64,000 bases of DNA from Paenibacillus tundrae (lineage in GTDB: Bacteria > Bacillota > Bacilli > Paenibacillales > Paenibacillaceae): NCBI RefSeq assembly GCF_030812775.1, contig NZ_JAUSTI010000007.1, forward strand, positions 248,001 to 312,000. Direction: 5' to 3'. The position numbers and the translations under genes are program-made. Below the pieces are notes generated by a model, which was not told the DNA's origin, did not search any database, and saw only the letters and a list, made by a program, of their open reading frames with translations. Positions 27,251 through 36,260 of the stretch are shown piece after piece (within the stretch, counting starts at the first letter, position 1; each line of letters starts with the position of its first letter).

Positions 27251-27279
27251 GAAAAGGCCGCCATGTTGGCGACCTTTTC
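27251..27279 (-). terminator. Terminator after the aldo/keto reductase
   Basis: GAAAAGG(T)CGCCA / TGGCG(G)CCTTTTC hairpin with a short loop and a T-rich 3' arm on the minus strand, 36 bp after the gene at 27315-28295. Confidence 0.75.
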
Positions 27280-27314
27280 ATGCGATATAATATATTGATT
27301 CTCATGTTGAAAAT

Positions 27315-28295
27315 TTATATAGCACCTACGACGGCATGTGGTACATATGGTTCTTCCAAGAATGAAATTTCTTCAGAGGTCAGTTTCACTGACAATGCCC
27401 CAACGGCATTATCTAGATGCGAAGTTTTAGTCGCACCGATAATCGGAGCCGCAACTGGTTGTTTCTGTAGTAACCATGCGAGCGCAATCTGTGCCCGAGG
27501 GACTTCATATCTGTTTGCAAGTTCTGCAACACGTCCCACAATAACACGATCCGTTTCAATGGTTGCGTCATATTTGGATTTCTGAATGTGATCTGACTCG
27601 GATCGTTCAGTTGTTGTCTCAGGATCTCTAGTCAGTCTCCCAGATGCAAGTGGGCTGTAAGGAATAACACCAATCTTCTCCTCCCTACATAAAGGAAGCA
27701 TCTCTCTTTCTTCTTCGCGATATAGAAGGTTGAGATGGTTTTGCATGGAAACAAAACGAGTCCATCCGTGTACTTCGGCCACATGCAATGCTTTCAAGAA
27801 CTGCCACGCGTACATTGCGGAAGCACCAATATATCTGACTTTTCCAGCTTTCACCACATCATGCAATGCCTCCATCGTTTCTTCAATGGGAGTATTGTAG
27901 TCCCAGCGATGAATTTGGTACAGGTCGATGTAATCCGTGCCTAATCGTTTAAGACTTTTATCTAATTCACTAATAATGGCCTTACGAGATAGCCCACCAC
28001 CGTTAGGTCCTTCATGCATACGTCCATGGACTTTCGTAGCAATAACGATCTCATCTCGATTAGCAAAATCTTGGAGTGCTCGTCCAAGAATCTCTTCGCT
28101 CGCCCCAATGGAATATATATTGGCTGTGTCAAAAAAGTTAATCCCCATCTCGACTGCCTTCTGAATGATTGGACGGCTATTGGCTTCATCAAGCACCCAG
28201 GAATGTATCCATTTGTTCGCATCCCCAAATCCCATACAACCAAGGCACAGTCTCGAAACATCCATTCCCGTATTCCCAAGTTTCACGTATTCCAT
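27315..28295 (-). CDS. Aldo/keto reductase
   Basis: 326 residues, ATG with AAGGAG upstream. AKR (beta/alpha)8 barrel signatures: LGNTGMDVSRLCLGCMGFG, FFDTANIYSIGASEEILG (catalytic Asp and Tyr), VIATKVHG (Lys), DYIDLYQIHRWD (His), IGVIPYSPLASGRL, and IIGATKTSHLDNAVGAL for NADPH binding. Similar to YhdN/GSP69-like general reductases; reduces aldehydes or ketones with NADPH in the cytosol. No partner gene. Confidence 0.93.
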   Translation of the reverse strand: MEYVKLGNTGMDVSRLCLGCMGFGDANKWIHSWVLDEANSRPIIQKAVEMGINFFDTANIYSIGASEEILGRALQDFANRDEIVIATKVHGRMHEGPNGGGLSRKAIISELDKSLKRLGTDYIDLYQIHRWDYNTPIEETMEALHDVVKAGKVRYIGASAMYAWQFLKALHVAEVHGWTRFVSMQNHLNLLYREEEREMLPLCREEKIGVIPYSPLASGRLTRDPETTTERSESDHIQKSKYDATIETDRVIVGRVAELANRYEVPRAQIALAWLLQKQPVAAPIIGATKTSHLDNAVGALSVKLTSEEISFLEEPYVPHAVVGAI

Positions 28296-28429
28296 TGATC
28301 ATTCACTCCTTCAAATGGATGTATTACCCGTTCATGTCTTTTATTATGTACCAAAAGTGAAGTTGGACGTTATCTCATTTATATCAAATGATTGCCTAAT
28401 CCTCTTAAAAGAATTAATTACAATAACAA

Positions 28430-28487
28430 AACACCTTCAAGATGATTCCCTTATCTTATGACAAGGATTCATTCTCCTGAAGGTGTT
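28430..28487 (-). terminator. Long hairpin after ohr, likely terminator
   Basis: AACACCTTCA / TGAAGGTGTT perfect 10-bp arms, loop of about 38 nt with partial internal pairing, followed on the minus strand by TTTTGTTATTG. It lies 106 bp downstream of the Ohr gene, at the 5' side of the aldo/keto reductase. Confidence 0.6.
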
Positions 28488-28592
28488 ATGTGTTCTCGCG
28501 CTATAGTTAAAGGTTAGTACCCTGGTTCGGGTATAACTCTTGTATCATATTTTGACAATGGTATTGCTCTCAATCACCAGACTTCCTAAGGT

Positions 28593-29012
28593 TTAGTCCA
28601 AGTTTACAGTTACATTCACATTGCCTTTGATGGCTTTGGAATATGGACAGTAGTCATGGGCAAGTTTTACGAATTTTTGTGCTTGCTCCTCATCCAATCC
28701 GTCAATTCTCACTTCAAGCTCAACTTCCAGCTTAACCCCGTTATCTGAAGGATCGGTCTGAAGCATTACAGTTGCAGTTACTGTGCTTTTTTCAATGCTT
28801 ACATTGTGTTTCTTCAGTTGATATTCCAATGCTGAATTGAAGCATGCACTATACCCAGCAGCAAACAATTGCTCAGGATTCGTAGCTGTAGTCACTTTAC
28901 CGCCAAGCTCAGGTGGTGCAGCCACATCAAGCATAAACACAGTATCTGGAGATTGAACGACACCTTGACGTCCACCGGTATTAATCACTGAAGTTTCATA
29001 TAAAGTTTTCAT
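28593..29012 (-). CDS. ohr: Organic hydroperoxide resistance protein Ohr (OsmC family)
   Basis: 139 residues, ATG with GAGGAG upstream. Both reactive cysteines are in their usual context: NPEQLFAAGYSACFNSALE (peroxidatic Cys) and AHDYCPYSKAIKGN (resolving Cys); a QGVVQSP segment near the start supplies the rest of the active site. Reduces organic hydroperoxides using lipoyl groups. No ohrR-type MarR gene adjoins it, although a decayed MarR gene is present further left. Confidence 0.95.
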   Translation of the reverse strand: MKTLYETSVINTGGRQGVVQSPDTVFMLDVAAPPELGGKVTTATNPEQLFAAGYSACFNSALEYQLKKHNVSIEKSTVTATVMLQTDPSDNGVKLEVELEVRIDGLDEEQAQKFVKLAHDYCPYSKAIKGNVNVTVNLD

Positions 29013-29232
29013 TGTAATAAGCTCCTCTGCAAATGTTTTAGTTTTTAATTATTCGTTATTTATTTGCTTACAATTGAATTGTACACAATTTAATCGTTGT
29101 TGTAAAGCTTTTATTTTCTTTATTTTTCGATTCGTACTTTTAGCTCAACTCAAATCGCCTATGGTGTAGGCTTCTCTTGACACAAATAAAAAGAAGACAC
29201 CTCATAAGAGATATCCTCCAAACACCATACTA

Positions 29233-29685
29233 TTAAAATTGTCGAGCACTGATCGACATATCAATTTTATGTCCTGTTGAACTGTAGGTATAAACTTTGA
29301 CGCTTGTTGTGCCTATAACACCGATTCTTATTATATTTTGTTTCCCTTTCTCGAAAGGAACGACAAGTGGTGAAAGACTACCCACAGTAACCTTTGCATA
29401 AATAGTATCCGAGCTAGTGTTATGAATCCATAGATCAGCATCTTCTCCGTTCTCAGGATTCAATGTAAATGATCTCTCGTATGCATTGAAACTACTATAC
29501 GTATCTGGTTTAATAATTTGTAACTCCATTGAATTAATCTCCGGATCGTCAAGGCTCTCTACAGTGATTGATGGATTGGTATACGTCTCTTCTACACGAT
29601 CTTCTAATGGATCAGCAGTAACTGAATTGGCAGATAGTATTACAGCTAACGCTACACCAACAGCTAACATTCTATTGAATAACAA
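29233..29685 (-). CDS. Secreted protein of unknown function
   Basis: 150 residues starting at a TTG (29685), with AGGAGG 9 nt upstream. A Sec signal peptide is clear (RMLAVGVALAVILSANSVTA, cleavage near ADP). The mature part is small, acidic near its start and beta-rich (DLWIHNTSSDTIYAKVTV, IRIGVIGTTSVKVYTYSS), like a short beta-sandwich. No Cys and no recognised domain. Confidence 0.7.
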   Translation of the reverse strand: MLFNRMLAVGVALAVILSANSVTADPLEDRVEETYTNPSITVESLDDPEINSMELQIIKPDTYSSFNAYERSFTLNPENGEDADLWIHNTSSDTIYAKVTVGSLSPLVVPFEKGKQNIIRIGVIGTTSVKVYTYSSTGHKIDMSISARQF

Positions 29686-29866
29686 AAAGTAATTCCTCCT
29701 CTAAGGTAGTATGTATTGGTGCTCAAATTACTTATACAATACTATTACCAAAACATGGAATCGTATATAGGACAAAAGTACAAATGTTAATTAATAACAT
29801 TAATACTAAGTATATAAAATAGTTCAAGTCTTAAGGCCTGTTCTGGAGGGTACTCGATATATAAAA

Positions 29867-29895
29867 ACAAGGCAACCAACAGTGGCTACCTTGTT
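29867..29895 (-). terminator. Terminator after the DUF4234/DUF2752 pair
   Basis: AACAAGG / CCTTGTT stem with inner pairing CCA/TGG and a TTTTTAT tail on the minus strand, about 60 bp after the DUF2752 gene. Confidence 0.7.
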
Positions 29896-29953
29896 CTGTA
29901 AATGTTATTTAGATAAGTGATGATACACATAAACGATTGCTTATTCGCTTTAT

Positions 29954-30358
29954 CTATGTGAAACTGGTCGGCTCCATCCAACTGAATATCGGGATATTAC
30001 GAAGGATTCCAAATGAGATGGTTAGACCTAACATGCTATACAACAGCCCATTTTTCAGGTTGACCCAATCCTTCTTCACAGCCACCATATACAACAGATA
30101 TAGCGGAGCTAATATAAAAATGAGCATATTGTATCGAAAGGCTTCGTGAATATCGAGTCTTAATATAGCCCCGAGTGAACGAGTAATACCACACCCTGGG
30201 CAGTAAAGCCCCGTAACTTCATGGAATACACATGGAATGCCAATTCCTGTTAGAGGCAGCCATACTTTTAAATACAGATATCCGGCTCCACCGATCAATA
30301 TCGTCCCAATCACCTTTTTACGAACAGAAGGATTAGTAGTGATGAGGCGCATGCGCAT
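29954..30358 (-). CDS. DUF2752 membrane protein
   Basis: About 134 residues from the ATG at 30358, overlapping the preceding DUF4234 gene by 26 bp. The DUF2752 signature VTGLYCPGCGITRSLGAILRLDIHEAFRYN is present (two Cys in CPGC), with about three or four hydrophobic helices. Function unknown; membrane location is clear. The overlap suggests it is co-translated with DUF4234. Confidence 0.88.
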   Translation of the reverse strand: MRMRLITTNPSVRKKVIGTILIGGAGYLYLKVWLPLTGIGIPCVFHEVTGLYCPGCGITRSLGAILRLDIHEAFRYNMLIFILAPLYLLYMVAVKKDWVNLKNGLLYSMLGLTISFGILRNIPIFSWMEPTSFT

Positions 30359-30689
30359 ATTTGTTAATCTCAGATTGAGCCAAAGCATAAGTAATAATGC
30401 CCATACCAAAAAGCATCAGAACCAGGTACAGAACCGAGTGATCCTGACTGTATTGTTTCCGTTGGTAATGAACAACTTCTAAATGTTTACCTAATTGATA
30501 AGCCCATATGTAACTCCAGATTCCACAAGTCACGAGTGTTAATAACAGATGTTTCAATCCAACGAAATCTCGATCTCCACTAAGTTTGCTCACATCTTCT
30601 GTTATCGTATAGAACCAATAAATCCCATACAACCCGCACGTGATAATCGTAAATACAATGGATAAAGCTATACTTCTATTCGTAATCAC
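30333..30689 (-). CDS. DUF4234 membrane protein
   Basis: About 118 residues. I chose the GTG at 30689 because GGGGAGG lies 9 nt upstream, whereas the ATG at 30707 would place that site inside its own codons 2-3. The protein then begins with the usual ITNRSIALSIVFTIITCGLYGIYW motif of DUF4234. Three hydrophobic segments and repeated CG-I/L-Y/W-pattern helices. Function unknown. Confidence 0.85.
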   Translation of the reverse strand: MITNRSIALSIVFTIITCGLYGIYWFYTITEDVSKLSGDRDFVGLKHLLLTLVTCGIWSYIWAYQLGKHLEVVHYQRKQYSQDHSVLYLVLMLFGMGIITYALAQSEINKYAHAPHHY

Positions 30690-30733
30690 TCTATTAATCC
30701 TCCCCATGTTGTGTAATGAAACATATACTTAAT

Positions 30734-30781
30734 TTATTCTTCACATGGTGGACTATGATTGACACAGGTAAAGACGTACAC
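30734..30781 (-). CDS. Possible 15-codon leader peptide upstream of DUF4234
   Basis: Minus-strand GTG at 30781 with an excellent GAGGAGGTG site 7 nt upstream opens a 15-codon frame (VYVFTCVNHSPPCEE) ending 45 bp before the DUF4234 start. The ribosome site is as strong as those of real genes here and has no other use. It could be a leader peptide or a micro-protein; too short to judge by content. Confidence 0.35.
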   Translation of the reverse strand: MYVFTCVNHSPPCEE

Positions 30782-30911
30782 AATTTCACCTCCTCATAGG
30801 GTAATACCTCTCTAGCTTCATTCATACTTTAACTCTACAACCCATAGGAATCATTATGGATATATTCCAGTATATTCATATTGGATCTAGCTGTACACTA
30901 TTTGTCGAAAA

Positions 30912-30994
30912 AAACAAAAAAAGCAAACAAAGACTTCCGGAAGAGATCTGATTCCACTTTCTTCAGAACACATCCAAGAGTCTTTGCTTGCTTT
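30912..30994 (-). terminator. Extended hairpin terminator after the GH115 gene
   Basis: AAAGCAAACAAAGACTT pairs with AAGAGTCTTTGCTTGCTTT around a 40-nt loop; on the minus strand it is followed by TTTTTTTGTTTTTTT. It begins 14 bp after the GH115 gene. Confidence 0.8.
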
Positions 30995-31007
30995 AGCAGG
31001 TATTCAC

Positions 31008-33023
31008 CTATATATTAGATTGTTTCTTCTTCATTGCCTCATATAATTCCTCATTGGTCAGGTGATTCTCAAAATTCGTGATCAATATGACCTTTTTGTC
31101 CTCAGGCGCATATAACACTTCTCGCTGCCACATGAAAAAATGTGGACCGTCACCAATGTTTCTCACTACACCCATAAGTATGCCTAACCAATAGGCCGTT
31201 TGCTTCACATCCGTTAGGCAGTCATTCTGATAGAATCCTTGCCACTTGCCATGTTCTCGGTCGATCATGCTCTGATGTGCAGATTCATAAGCTTCCTTGG
31301 CTCTACCTAGTTGATAAAATGCATTCATGTAATCTTGTTGCTCATAGTGAGTGTAAGCTTCGCAGCACGCAAGCCCACCCTCAGCAAAGTCAGCATACAT
31401 CTGGTACTGCAAACCGATGCTGTCATCTAGCAGAACTTTTGCAGTAATTCCGTTTCTGACATCGGCAGTCTTACGCAACATACGCCGATAGCTCTCAAGC
31501 GCTTCTCTACATTTTCCCGCATACCACTGAATTTGCTTCGCAAAGTTGCCCTCATCACACGCCCAATTCATGCCTTGCACGGGAGATAAGGTATCCGCCT
31601 TTAACCATTGTGAAACGAACTGGCGTGTGCTGTAATTGTAAAACTGATCTCCACAACCCTCATCCGCATGTTTCCCATACCTTGGGGCACAATTAGCATA
31701 CTTGCGATATAGTTCTGCGATTCCATGATGCTCTCCCTCATAATAGGCACTTACATAACGCTCTGGATAGGTGGAATGATCTAAGTCTCCGTTAGACCAT
31801 ATCTCAGCGATCGCTTGCAAGACATATACATGTGGCTTAATGTTGGAACAATTCACGATCAGGAAGTCATTGACACCTCGTTCTCGTGCATGAACAAGCT
31901 CATCCCTAACCATTGTTAATGAATTCGGTAACATCGTCATATGACTTGCTGCCTGTAGATCATAGAATGAGGCATGATAATACACACCATGAGAATCATG
32001 CTTCTTATCTTCTGCGGGAAGTGCCTCCGTGCGTGAGTCAACTCCATGTTGTCTTCTGGCAACCATTTTACCGTATCCATTGTCTCCCCATATTTTGATG
32101 GTATCCTCAGGGATGGTTAGGTAGCCCTTCTGATATAAATCAACCATTTCGCCATATAAATTCGTACAAAACACAGGATTATCCACCGATTTCCTCACTA
32201 TAGTGCGCTGTTCTTCCATGATCGAAGCAATCAATCGTCCTCTGCTCTCATCCGTCTCGTAACGTTCATCATCTAGCCAAAATGGTCGATCTCCCTGCCC
32301 CCGGAAACCAATGTTCCATATCACCTTCTTATCAGCCTGCTTCTGTACCCCTTGCTCCCACAGCGCTCGGAACAGATCCGGGTGTTCATCAAATGAAGGA
32401 TTCAGTTCCGGGTAAGCTCTCAGAAACATATCTGCACCAAGGGGTTCTGCGTGATGATGTGTAATCCATAGTCCCATATCTGTGGCCAGTTCACTGTATT
32501 TCTTCGAATTATGATCCGTACCCGGAATAACCATGTTACCACCCAGGCGTAATAAGGCTTCCATGACCATGACCCACGGTTCCTCTGTGCTTCCATTCAG
32601 CGTCCAATGATTAATCAACACTTCATCGTTAACAAACCACCCACGGTAACGATAAGCAGCTGGGGTCGATTCAATGGTGGACGTCTCGATCTCTATGTAA
32701 GGCACCTGTTGCAACACTTGATCATTCCAGAACCAGAACGGCTGAATTCCGAGGAATGTATAGCTCAATTCATTCAGTGCATAAATGCAGCCTAAGCTAT
32801 CAGAGGCTTGAATGGTGAGCGTCTCGTGATCAATATCAATTATATAAGCTTCCTCTTGTACGTTGCTGTTCTGCTTCAAATAGATGTCACCCGTCGTAAT
32901 GTCTATATCCCGCGTTGTACTTAATGTAAGTTCAAGATCACGATAGAACCTCTGAATTGCAAGCTGAATCGGTTTCGTATTTAACTCTGAATGAATCTTG
33001 GTATCCGACGATAAAATAAACAT
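31008..33023 (-). CDS. Glycoside hydrolase family 115-like protein (alpha-glucuronidase type)
   Basis: About 671 residues from the ATG at 33023 (GGAGGG upstream). It resembles GH115 from the N-terminal hydrolase-associated domain (IQASDSLGCIYALNELSY) into the barrel: AAYRYRGWFVNDEVLINHW, MEALLRLGGNMVIPG, TDMGLWITHHHAEPLGADMF, ELVHARERGVNDFLIVNCSNIKPH. GH115 enzymes remove (methyl)glucuronic acid from xylan. It is shorter than typical members (over 800 residues) and lacks the C-terminal beta-rich domain. No signal peptide, so it would act on imported oligosaccharides. It stands alone, without transporter genes. Confidence 0.82.
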   Translation of the reverse strand: MFILSSDTKIHSELNTKPIQLAIQRFYRDLELTLSTTRDIDITTGDIYLKQNSNVQEEAYIIDIDHETLTIQASDSLGCIYALNELSYTFLGIQPFWFWNDQVLQQVPYIEIETSTIESTPAAYRYRGWFVNDEVLINHWTLNGSTEEPWVMVMEALLRLGGNMVIPGTDHNSKKYSELATDMGLWITHHHAEPLGADMFLRAYPELNPSFDEHPDLFRALWEQGVQKQADKKVIWNIGFRGQGDRPFWLDDERYETDESRGRLIASIMEEQRTIVRKSVDNPVFCTNLYGEMVDLYQKGYLTIPEDTIKIWGDNGYGKMVARRQHGVDSRTEALPAEDKKHDSHGVYYHASFYDLQAASHMTMLPNSLTMVRDELVHARERGVNDFLIVNCSNIKPHVYVLQAIAEIWSNGDLDHSTYPERYVSAYYEGEHHGIAELYRKYANCAPRYGKHADEGCGDQFYNYSTRQFVSQWLKADTLSPVQGMNWACDEGNFAKQIQWYAGKCREALESYRRMLRKTADVRNGITAKVLLDDSIGLQYQMYADFAEGGLACCEAYTHYEQQDYMNAFYQLGRAKEAYESAHQSMIDREHGKWQGFYQNDCLTDVKQTAYWLGILMGVVRNIGDGPHFFMWQREVLYAPEDKKVILITNFENHLTNEELYEAMKKKQSNI

Positions 33024-33200
33024 AAGTACCCTCCAGTATAGAATGAATAACATTTCGTAATAACGCTTTCATTTCTCTGGTTCATAAATCTGATTCATAC
33101 ATCTGCTTCACATCTCATACTATCGTTTCCCCATCAAACCATCAACTAGGACATATCTTAAATTTCAATTAGAAGTTCTTAGAACATGCTCACTATTAAT

Positions 33201-33225
33201 AAAAAAAAGTCGCCATAAGGCGACT
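33201..33225 (-). terminator. Terminator after the cation efflux gene
   Basis: GTCGCC / GGCGAC hairpin with loop ATAA followed by eight T on the minus strand, 64 bp downstream of the gene at 33289-34215. Confidence 0.85.
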
Positions 33226-33288
33226 CGATAACTACCTGTTAAGGATGATAATCCGTTTCATAAAAGCTTAGGTGAAGCCTTAACCTTA

Positions 33289-34215
33289 CTATCCATTTGC
33301 TTCTTTTGAATAATGATATTCCGTACTCTCTTTGCAAGTGTCTTCTAGTCCCGGCTCAACATGAACATGAACAGTGTACACATCGTATTCCCTAAACATT
33401 TCATCCTCTACATTCGTTGAGATATCATGCGCTGTCTGAATATCCATGTCCGCACGAACAACGATAACCACATCCACCACCGCGTTGTTTCCATAGTTAC
33501 GTGCGCGTAAATCTCTAACTTCGTCTACACCATCTACATTCGAAATCGTATCTCGATAAGCAATAATCAATGCTTCGTCGAATCCATCTGTCAGATGATG
33601 TGTGGCTTCACGGAAGATTCCCCATGCTGTTTTGCAGATAAGCAGACCTACAAGCACAGCCGTCAATGGATCAAGCCATGGCAAGCCAAATTGAGAACCA
33701 ACAATACCGATCACCGTTCCAACACTGACCCAAGCATCCGAGATATTATCCTTCGCTGCCGCCATGACAGCCTGACTCTTGATTTTCAAGGCTAGTCTCT
33801 TATTGTACCTGTAGACAAAATACATCACCGCAGCACATATGATGCCTGTCCAAGCGGCAATGAGATCAGGAGATTCGCTTTTGCCTTCGAATATGGAGGA
33901 TGCTGCTTCGTACAACACCTGAAGACCTACGACCATCATGATAAATGAGGCCACTAGCGACGCTACGGTCTCAGCTTTCCAGTGACCATACGTATGATCA
34001 TGATCTGCCGGCCGCTGAGCCAGTCTCAATCCGACCAGTACGGCTATAGAGGCAACAATATCTGTGGCATTATTTAAACCATCGGCTTTTAGAGCCTCAG
34101 AGTTAGATGTATATCCAATAACCATCTTGATTGCAGTCAGACATATGTAAGCAATAATACTGATGATTGCGCCCTTTTCTCCCAATTTTAAATTGTCATA
34201 CTTCACCTGATCCAT
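33289..34215 (-). CDS. Cation diffusion facilitator (CDF) efflux transporter
   Basis: About 308 residues from the ATG at 34215 (AGGAGG 11 nt upstream; an ATG at 34242 precedes that site). Six transmembrane helices and the CDF metal-site motifs: LKADGLNNATDIVAS (D-x3-D type) and HDHTYGHWKAETVAS. A soluble C-terminal domain (about 210-308) carries VHVHVEPG. Exports Zn2+, Mn2+, Fe2+ or Co2+ in exchange for protons; the metal is not certain, the closest group being the MntE/YdfM type. Confidence 0.9.
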   Translation of the reverse strand: MDQVKYDNLKLGEKGAIISIIAYICLTAIKMVIGYTSNSEALKADGLNNATDIVASIAVLVGLRLAQRPADHDHTYGHWKAETVASLVASFIMMVVGLQVLYEAASSIFEGKSESPDLIAAWTGIICAAVMYFVYRYNKRLALKIKSQAVMAAAKDNISDAWVSVGTVIGIVGSQFGLPWLDPLTAVLVGLLICKTAWGIFREATHHLTDGFDEALIIAYRDTISNVDGVDEVRDLRARNYGNNAVVDVVIVVRADMDIQTAHDISTNVEDEMFREYDVYTVHVHVEPGLEDTCKESTEYHYSKEANG

Positions 34216-34420
34216 CTTTTTTGAATCCTCCTGTTTCCGCATCTTCTTGTTCGCTGTATGATCTTATCACTCGTATATTGTGTGGGTCTAGAGAAACGTT
34301 TTGAATCGAGCGAAACTTAATCTGACTGCCGAAAAATTGTGATAGAGGTCAAAATAAATTGGACGAGGTCAACTTTTGAAGGATCGTTGATACGGGATAT
34401 TCAACTTCTTTAGTAAATAT

Positions 34421-34461
34421 AAAAAAGCAGTGGTGACCACGTCTGTGGTTTGCCACTGCTT
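34421..34461 (-). terminator. Terminator after the Old Yellow Enzyme gene
   Basis: AAGCAGTGG / CCACTGCTT arms around an inner ACCAC/GTGGT pair, followed by six T on the minus strand, 75 bp after the gene at 34536-35576. Confidence 0.8.
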
Positions 34462-34535
34462 GATAAGACTATCTTTCATACATAAGATGGTGAGATAAAT
34501 TAATAAAATAGAACATTCTCTTTACAAAAACCTAA

Positions 34536-35576
34536 TTAAGACAGCTCAGTCATAGATTCTCTTGTGAAAGGAATTAGATCATCTAAACGACCTTCTTGGA
34601 TTTTCTTAGCCCATGCAGGATCGACCAGAAGCGCACGACCAATAGCTACCAAGTCGAACTCATTGTTCTGAAGGCGTTGAACCAAACCGTCGATACCAAC
34701 GTTGCCAGCTCCTTTACCTTCTGTGAACAAACTTGTGAAATCTCCATCAAGACCAATCGATCCCACGGTAATGGTTGGTTTACCAGTGAGCTTTTTCGTC
34801 CATCCAGCAAAATTCAGCTCAGAACCTTCGAATTCCGGCTCCCAGAAACGACGTGTAGAGCAGTGGAAAATATCAACACCAGCTTGAACTAGCGGTGCTA
34901 GAAGCTGTTCCAGCAATGCAGGTGTCTCAGCAAGCTTCGCTTGATAATCATCTGTCTTCCACTGAGATAAACGAAGCACGATCGGGAATTCTGGTCCTAC
35001 AGCTTCACGACAAGCTTCAATAACTTCAACCGCAAAGCGTGTGCGTGCCATCATATCTCCACCGTAACGGTCTGTGCGTGAATTAGTTTTCTCATATAAG
35101 AATTGGTCAATCAGGTAGCCATGTGCTCCATGAAGCTCGATGCCATCAAATCCAAGACGTTTGGCTTCAGTAGCAGCCTGTGCGAATTCATGAACAATTG
35201 AAGCAATGTCTGCTTCAGTATAGTCATTCACATGACCTTTGGCTCCCATATGCCAGATCTGAGGAATAATTCGACCACCCGCATCATGTACTTCAGATAC
35301 AACCTGAGCCCAACCTTTCAATGCATCTTCCCCATAAAAATGAGGTACATTCGCCTGATTGGATGCATCCGGATGATTAATAATCGTTCCTTCGGTCACG
35401 ATCAACCCTACTGCATTCTCTGCTCTACGGCGGTAATATCCTGCAACGTTCTCACCTGGAATTCCATCTGGGGAAAATTGGCGAGTCATCGGTGCCATTA
35501 CAATTCGATTGGACAACTTCAACGTTCCGATCTCAATAGGTTGGAACAGCGCTTCTGCGGTTTGAGAATGATTCAT
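34536..35576 (-). CDS. NADH:flavin oxidoreductase, Old Yellow Enzyme family
   Basis: About 346 residues from the ATG at 35576 (GGAGG upstream). FMN-barrel signatures: LKLSNRIVMAPMTRQFSPDGIPGENVAGYYRRRA, a catalytic pair region QIWHMGAKG, FDGIELHGAHGYLIDQFLYEKTNSRTDRYGG, and VAIGRALLVDPAWAKK for phosphate binding. Reduces activated C=C bonds of electrophiles with NAD(P)H. A TetR gene ends 63 bp upstream and matching operators precede both genes, so it is probably an electrophile-inducible unit (compare NemR/NemA by analogy). Confidence 0.93.
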   Translation of the reverse strand: MNHSQTAEALFQPIEIGTLKLSNRIVMAPMTRQFSPDGIPGENVAGYYRRRAENAVGLIVTEGTIINHPDASNQANVPHFYGEDALKGWAQVVSEVHDAGGRIIPQIWHMGAKGHVNDYTEADIASIVHEFAQAATEAKRLGFDGIELHGAHGYLIDQFLYEKTNSRTDRYGGDMMARTRFAVEVIEACREAVGPEFPIVLRLSQWKTDDYQAKLAETPALLEQLLAPLVQAGVDIFHCSTRRFWEPEFEGSELNFAGWTKKLTGKPTITVGSIGLDGDFTSLFTEGKGAGNVGIDGLVQRLQNNEFDLVAIGRALLVDPAWAKKIQEGRLDDLIPFTRESMTELS

Positions 35577-35603
35577 GATTACCTCCATATATTCGTTTTT
35601 ATT

Positions 35604-35619
35604 TTGACTACACAGTCAA
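35604..35619. promoter_or_regulatory. TetR operator in front of the Old Yellow Enzyme gene
   Basis: TTGACTACACAGTCAA, inverted arms TTGACT / AGTCAA around ACAC, 28 nt upstream of the oxidoreductase start. The same element with one base changed lies in front of the TetR gene at 36234-36249. On the minus strand the first arm could serve as a -35 box. Confidence 0.8.
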
Positions 35620-35638
35620 GAATGAAGCAAAAAAAAGA

Positions 35639-36214
35639 TCAAGAAACGATCATGCCAAATGACGTCCGCAGAACCGTCTCGATCTCTTCACGGGATGAAC
35701 CCGATTTCCCCATAACCCTTACGCCAGCTATGGTGTTGTTAAGGTAAGCAGCAATCTCACTACTGGTGAAACGATTGGATATTAAGTGCTGCTCTTGACC
35801 CTTTAGGATGATCTTCTCTAGAACCATTCGACTCTCTTCGAACATAAGCTCAATCTGTTGTGCAACCTGTTCATCCTCTACTCCGAATTCGAGTGAAGCA
35901 TTCATCATCAGGCAGCCTTGGCAGCTCGCTTCACTCTCTACTAAAGAATGACGAATCGCATCTAGCTGGTCAAGAGGAGACGAGTGCATAGACTCGATCT
36001 CTTTCAACTTGGCAATAGCCTGTTCACGGTATAGCGCGAGCGCCTTCAGGAACAACGAACGCTTGTCACTAAACACACAGTACAAGCTTTGTTTCTTGAC
36101 GCCTGTTGTGCGTGTGAGATCCTCATAAGAGGTTGCTCTGTAGCCTTGACGCCAAAAAACTTCCATAGACTGCTGCAATACCACATCAGCATCAAATTCT
36201 CTTGGTCTACTCAT
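35639..36214 (-). CDS. TetR/AcrR family regulator of the Old Yellow Enzyme unit
   Basis: 191 residues. Helix-turn-helix about residues 10-55 (GYRATSYEDLTRTTGVKKQSLYCVFSDKRSLFLKAL), of the YxaF/LmrA/NemR-like TetR group; the C-terminal domain has Cys at about 96 and 99 (EASCQGCLMM), residues that could sense electrophiles. The gene lies upstream of the flavin reductase, with a palindromic operator in each promoter, so it probably represses both. The ATG at 36214 has no ribosome binding site and sits just after a -10 box (see promoter entry). It could be translated as a leaderless message. Confidence 0.9.
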   Translation of the reverse strand: MSRPREFDADVVLQQSMEVFWRQGYRATSYEDLTRTTGVKKQSLYCVFSDKRSLFLKALALYREQAIAKLKEIESMHSSPLDQLDAIRHSLVESEASCQGCLMMNASLEFGVEDEQVAQQIELMFEESRMVLEKIILKGQEQHLISNRFTSSEIAAYLNNTIAGVRVMGKSGSSREEIETVLRTSFGMIVS

Positions 36215-36216
36215 GT

Positions 36217-36249
36217 GTCTAATGTATCAGTTCTTGACTACGCAGTCAA
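36217..36249 (-). promoter_or_regulatory. TetR gene promoter with overlapping operator; leaderless start likely
   Basis: Minus strand: TTGACT (-35), 17-nt spacer, TACATT (-10), then only 6 nt to the ATG at 36214. The operator TTGACTACGCAGTCAA (36234-36249, plus-strand sense) overlaps the -35 box, matching autorepression. The expected start of transcription falls at or next to the ATG, leaving no room for a ribosome binding site. Confidence 0.7.
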
Positions 36250-36260
36250 CAACATAATAA

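Noticed and set aside
30912-30994. Long inverted repeat as a possible small RNA gene or IS end
   Set aside because: It directly follows the GH115 stop and ends in a T-run on the gene's strand; a terminator explains it.
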